Part shown: in pieces, positions 4,066 through 5,401 of the stretch
How the letters are laid out: every line of letters begins with the position of its first letter
Position numbering within the stretch: position 1 is the stretch's first letter
Source: JBOGED01 sp050743625
GTDB taxonomy: Bacteria; Actinomycetota; Nitriliruptoria; Euzebyales; Egibacteraceae
Assembly (NCBI GenBank): GCA_050743625.1
Contig: JBOGED010000518.1
Coordinates: forward strand, 1-5,401
DNA length: 5,401 bases
Direction of reading: 5' to 3'
Program-made: the position numbers and the translations under genes
Notes under the pieces: model-generated
The model's database searches: none
Told to the model about the DNA's origin: nothing
What the model saw: only the letters and a program-made list of their open reading frames with translations

Positions 4066-5401
4066 CTACGGGTCTGAGGGCTCGGCCTCGGCGAAGAGGG
4101 CGCGGAGCTTGGCGAGGAGCTCGGCGCGGGTGCCGGCGCCGAGGCGTTGGCGGATGCGGGCGACGTGGTGCTCGACGGTCTTGGAGGAGATGAAGAGCTG
4201 GGCGCCGATCTCCTTGTAGGTCAAGCCGGCGAGGACGAAGGAGGCAACCTCACGCTCACGCTCGGACAGCAGCGTGTCCTCGGACGGCTCGGCCGGGGGG
4301 ACGTTCGCGGCCTGGGCCGACCGCGCGTAGGTGAGGAGGGCGCGCATGACCTTGGGCTCGTGGGCGCGGATCGCGGCCTGGCCGGCGAGCCGGGCGGCGT
4401 CCCAGGAAAGGTGTGCATCCTGCAGGCCTCGTGCCGCCGCCTCGACCGTGGAGACGTCCACCTCTCCCGACAGGATCCGCACCCAGGTCTGGGCGGCGCG
4501 GCCCAGCACCTCGGCCAGGCCACCTGCCGCTGGAGCGCTGGCCAACGCGCTCGCATGGTCGTCGGCTCCCGCGTGGTCCTCGCCAGCGACCGCGATCTGC
4601 AGGCCGTACCAATGCATCGAGACGGTCCAAAGCGGCGGCGATCCCAGGCGGTCGAGCAGGCTCCACCCGTCGGCGAGGAAGGACGCGAGCCAGCGGAGCT
4701 CCCCCAGCCGGGTGGCGGCAACGGCCAGCTCACCCAGCGGCTGGAGCACGAACAGGTCCACGGGATGGCGCATCAGCGTCTCGCGCGCGCCACGCCAGGC
4801 GCTCATCAACGCGTCGAGATCCGAGAGCCGCCGCGCGATACCGACGTCGATCGCGGTCGCGAACAGCTCGTCGCGCGGCTCCAGCCGCCCGGTGCCCCGG
4901 CGCGCCGACGGCGGGGCCCCAAGCTCCCGCGGGGCGCCCCGTGCGGCGAGGTCGGCGAGGCTCCGCGCGAGGGCGCAATCGCCCCTGCGGAGTGCCGTCC
5001 AGGACTGCAAGAGGCGATGGCGGGGAGCCATCAGCGGCTCACCGACCCCGGCGGCGACGGCCCGCTCGAGGACCGAGTCCGCGACGTCGAAGTCCCCGCT
5101 GTGATGAGCCACGACCGCAGCCAGCGCCGCCGGGGTATCGGGGAGGAGCACGAGCCGGCCCGAGGCCTCAAGCAACGACGACGCCTGCACCAGCGCGGAC
5201 AGCGCGACGGTGGGCGATCCTGACACGCTCGCGTAGACGCCCCGCGCGGTCAGTGCCACGGCGTCGTCGAGCAGCGACAGCGGGCGCGCGATGTCGCCCT
5301 CGGCTTGGGCGAGCGCGGCCTCGGCCTCCCTCGCGTTGCCGGTACCGACGAGGCCGGGAACGGACAGGAGGTGCGCCGACGTGATCTCCGGGCCAGCGGC
5401 C
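4066..5401 (-). CDS. Large LuxR-family regulator, possibly IniR-like (5' end outside window)
   Basis: The visible 444 residues are the C-terminal part of a large LuxR regulator, and the frame is still open at 5401. Most of it is an alanine/leucine-rich helical region that looks like degenerate TPR-type repeats (LVQASSLLEASGRLVLLPDT, SWTALRRGDCALARSLADLA), as in MalT/LAL-type regulators. The last ~75 residues are a GerE-type helix-turn-helix: LLSEREREVASFVLAGLTYK, then EIGAQLFISSKTVEHHVARI and RQRLGAGTRAELLAKLRALF. The recognition helix SSKTVEHHVARIR is intact. The ending TVEHHVARIRQRLGA and the DAARLAGQAAIR segment before it recall IniR-like regulators that control iniBAC dynamin-like genes in mycobacteria; this match is from memory. 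The dynamin remnant elsewhere in the window fits that idea. Any ATPase domain would lie beyond the window. A GTG at 5257-5259 is in frame, but the coding text before it looks equally genuine, so it is not taken as the start. Confidence 0.88.
   Translation of the reverse strand, partial: AAGPEITSAHLLSVPGLVGTGNAREAEAALAQAEGDIARPLSLLDDAVALTARGVYASVSGSPTVALSALVQASSLLEASGRLVLLPDTPAALAAVVAHHSGDFDVADSVLERAVAAGVGEPLMAPRHRLLQSWTALRRGDCALARSLADLAARGAPRELGAPPSARRGTGRLEPRDELFATAIDVGIARRLSDLDALMSAWRGARETLMRHPVDLFVLQPLGELAVAATRLGELRWLASFLADGWSLLDRLGSPPLWTVSMHWYGLQIAVAGEDHAGADDHASALASAPAAGGLAEVLGRAAQTWVRILSGEVDVSTVEAAARGLQDAHLSWDAARLAGQAAIRAHEPKVMRALLTYARSAQAANVPPAEPSEDTLLSEREREVASFVLAGLTYKEIGAQLFISSKTVEHHVARIRQRLGAGTRAELLAKLRALFAEAEPSDP

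Noticed and set aside
4147..5223. Long plus-strand open frame opposite the LuxR gene
   Set aside because: It is a GC-rich antisense frame with no family-like motifs; the minus strand carries a clear LuxR protein.
1..5401. tRNA, rRNA, riboswitch, transposase or integrase
   Set aside because: No such gene or conserved structural motif was recognised on either strand.

Overview
The window is GC-rich DNA with strong G/C preference at third codon positions. It carries gene families typical of actinomycetes: VapBC, a STAND/TPR protein of the kind found with FxSxx-COOH systems, a large LuxR regulator, and dynamin-like GTPase remnants. A high-GC actinomycete (a Frankia- or Pseudonocardia-like genome) is the best guess, but no species can be named from the sequence. 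It reads as an accessory region rich in decay: few genes are intact, and most of the space between them is made of recognisable gene remains.

Left part (1-840). A minus-strand vapBC toxin-antitoxin pair comes first, with the toxin cut by the window edge. The two genes overlap by TTGA, and vapB has a -10-like box placed so that its mRNA may be leaderless. Just upstream of vapB is a minus-strand fragment of a LuxR regulator's C-terminal DNA-binding domain. By eye it is about 90% identical in DNA to the intact LuxR gene at the right end of the window, but it is broken by indels. A near-perfect palindrome with 17-bp arms and an 8-base loop follows.

Middle-left (853-1860). Beyond the palindrome, the plus strand holds the remains of the C-terminal part of an actinobacterial dynamin-family GTPase (IniA/IniC-like). 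It can be read only by switching frame about seven times. After it comes a DUF433-type antitoxin gene with a single-base frameshift and no toxin partner, then two hairpins in tandem.

Middle (1872-3473). One long plus-strand gene encodes the C-terminal part of a STAND (NB-ARC-like) ATPase with a winged helix and five near-identical 42-residue TPR repeats. The P-loop half is absent, and the cut lies directly beside the second hairpin. A short hairpin follows its stop codon.

Right part (3640-5401, minus strand). An AbrB/MazE-type antitoxin gene with a good ribosome binding site has no recognisable toxin next to it. Upstream of it, behind a 20-bp-stem terminator-like hairpin, lies the large LuxR-family regulator, whose 5' end is outside the window.

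How the parts fit. The LuxR fragment and the dynamin fragment face outward in the order expected for the two outer ends of a divergent regulator/dynamin (iniR-iniBAC-like) locus. The simplest inference is that a second copy of such a locus lost its whole interior, with the palindrome now at the join. Together with one intact and two orphan or broken toxin-antitoxin remnants and a beheaded STAND gene, this suggests a hotspot of repeated insertion and deletion rather than one working operon.
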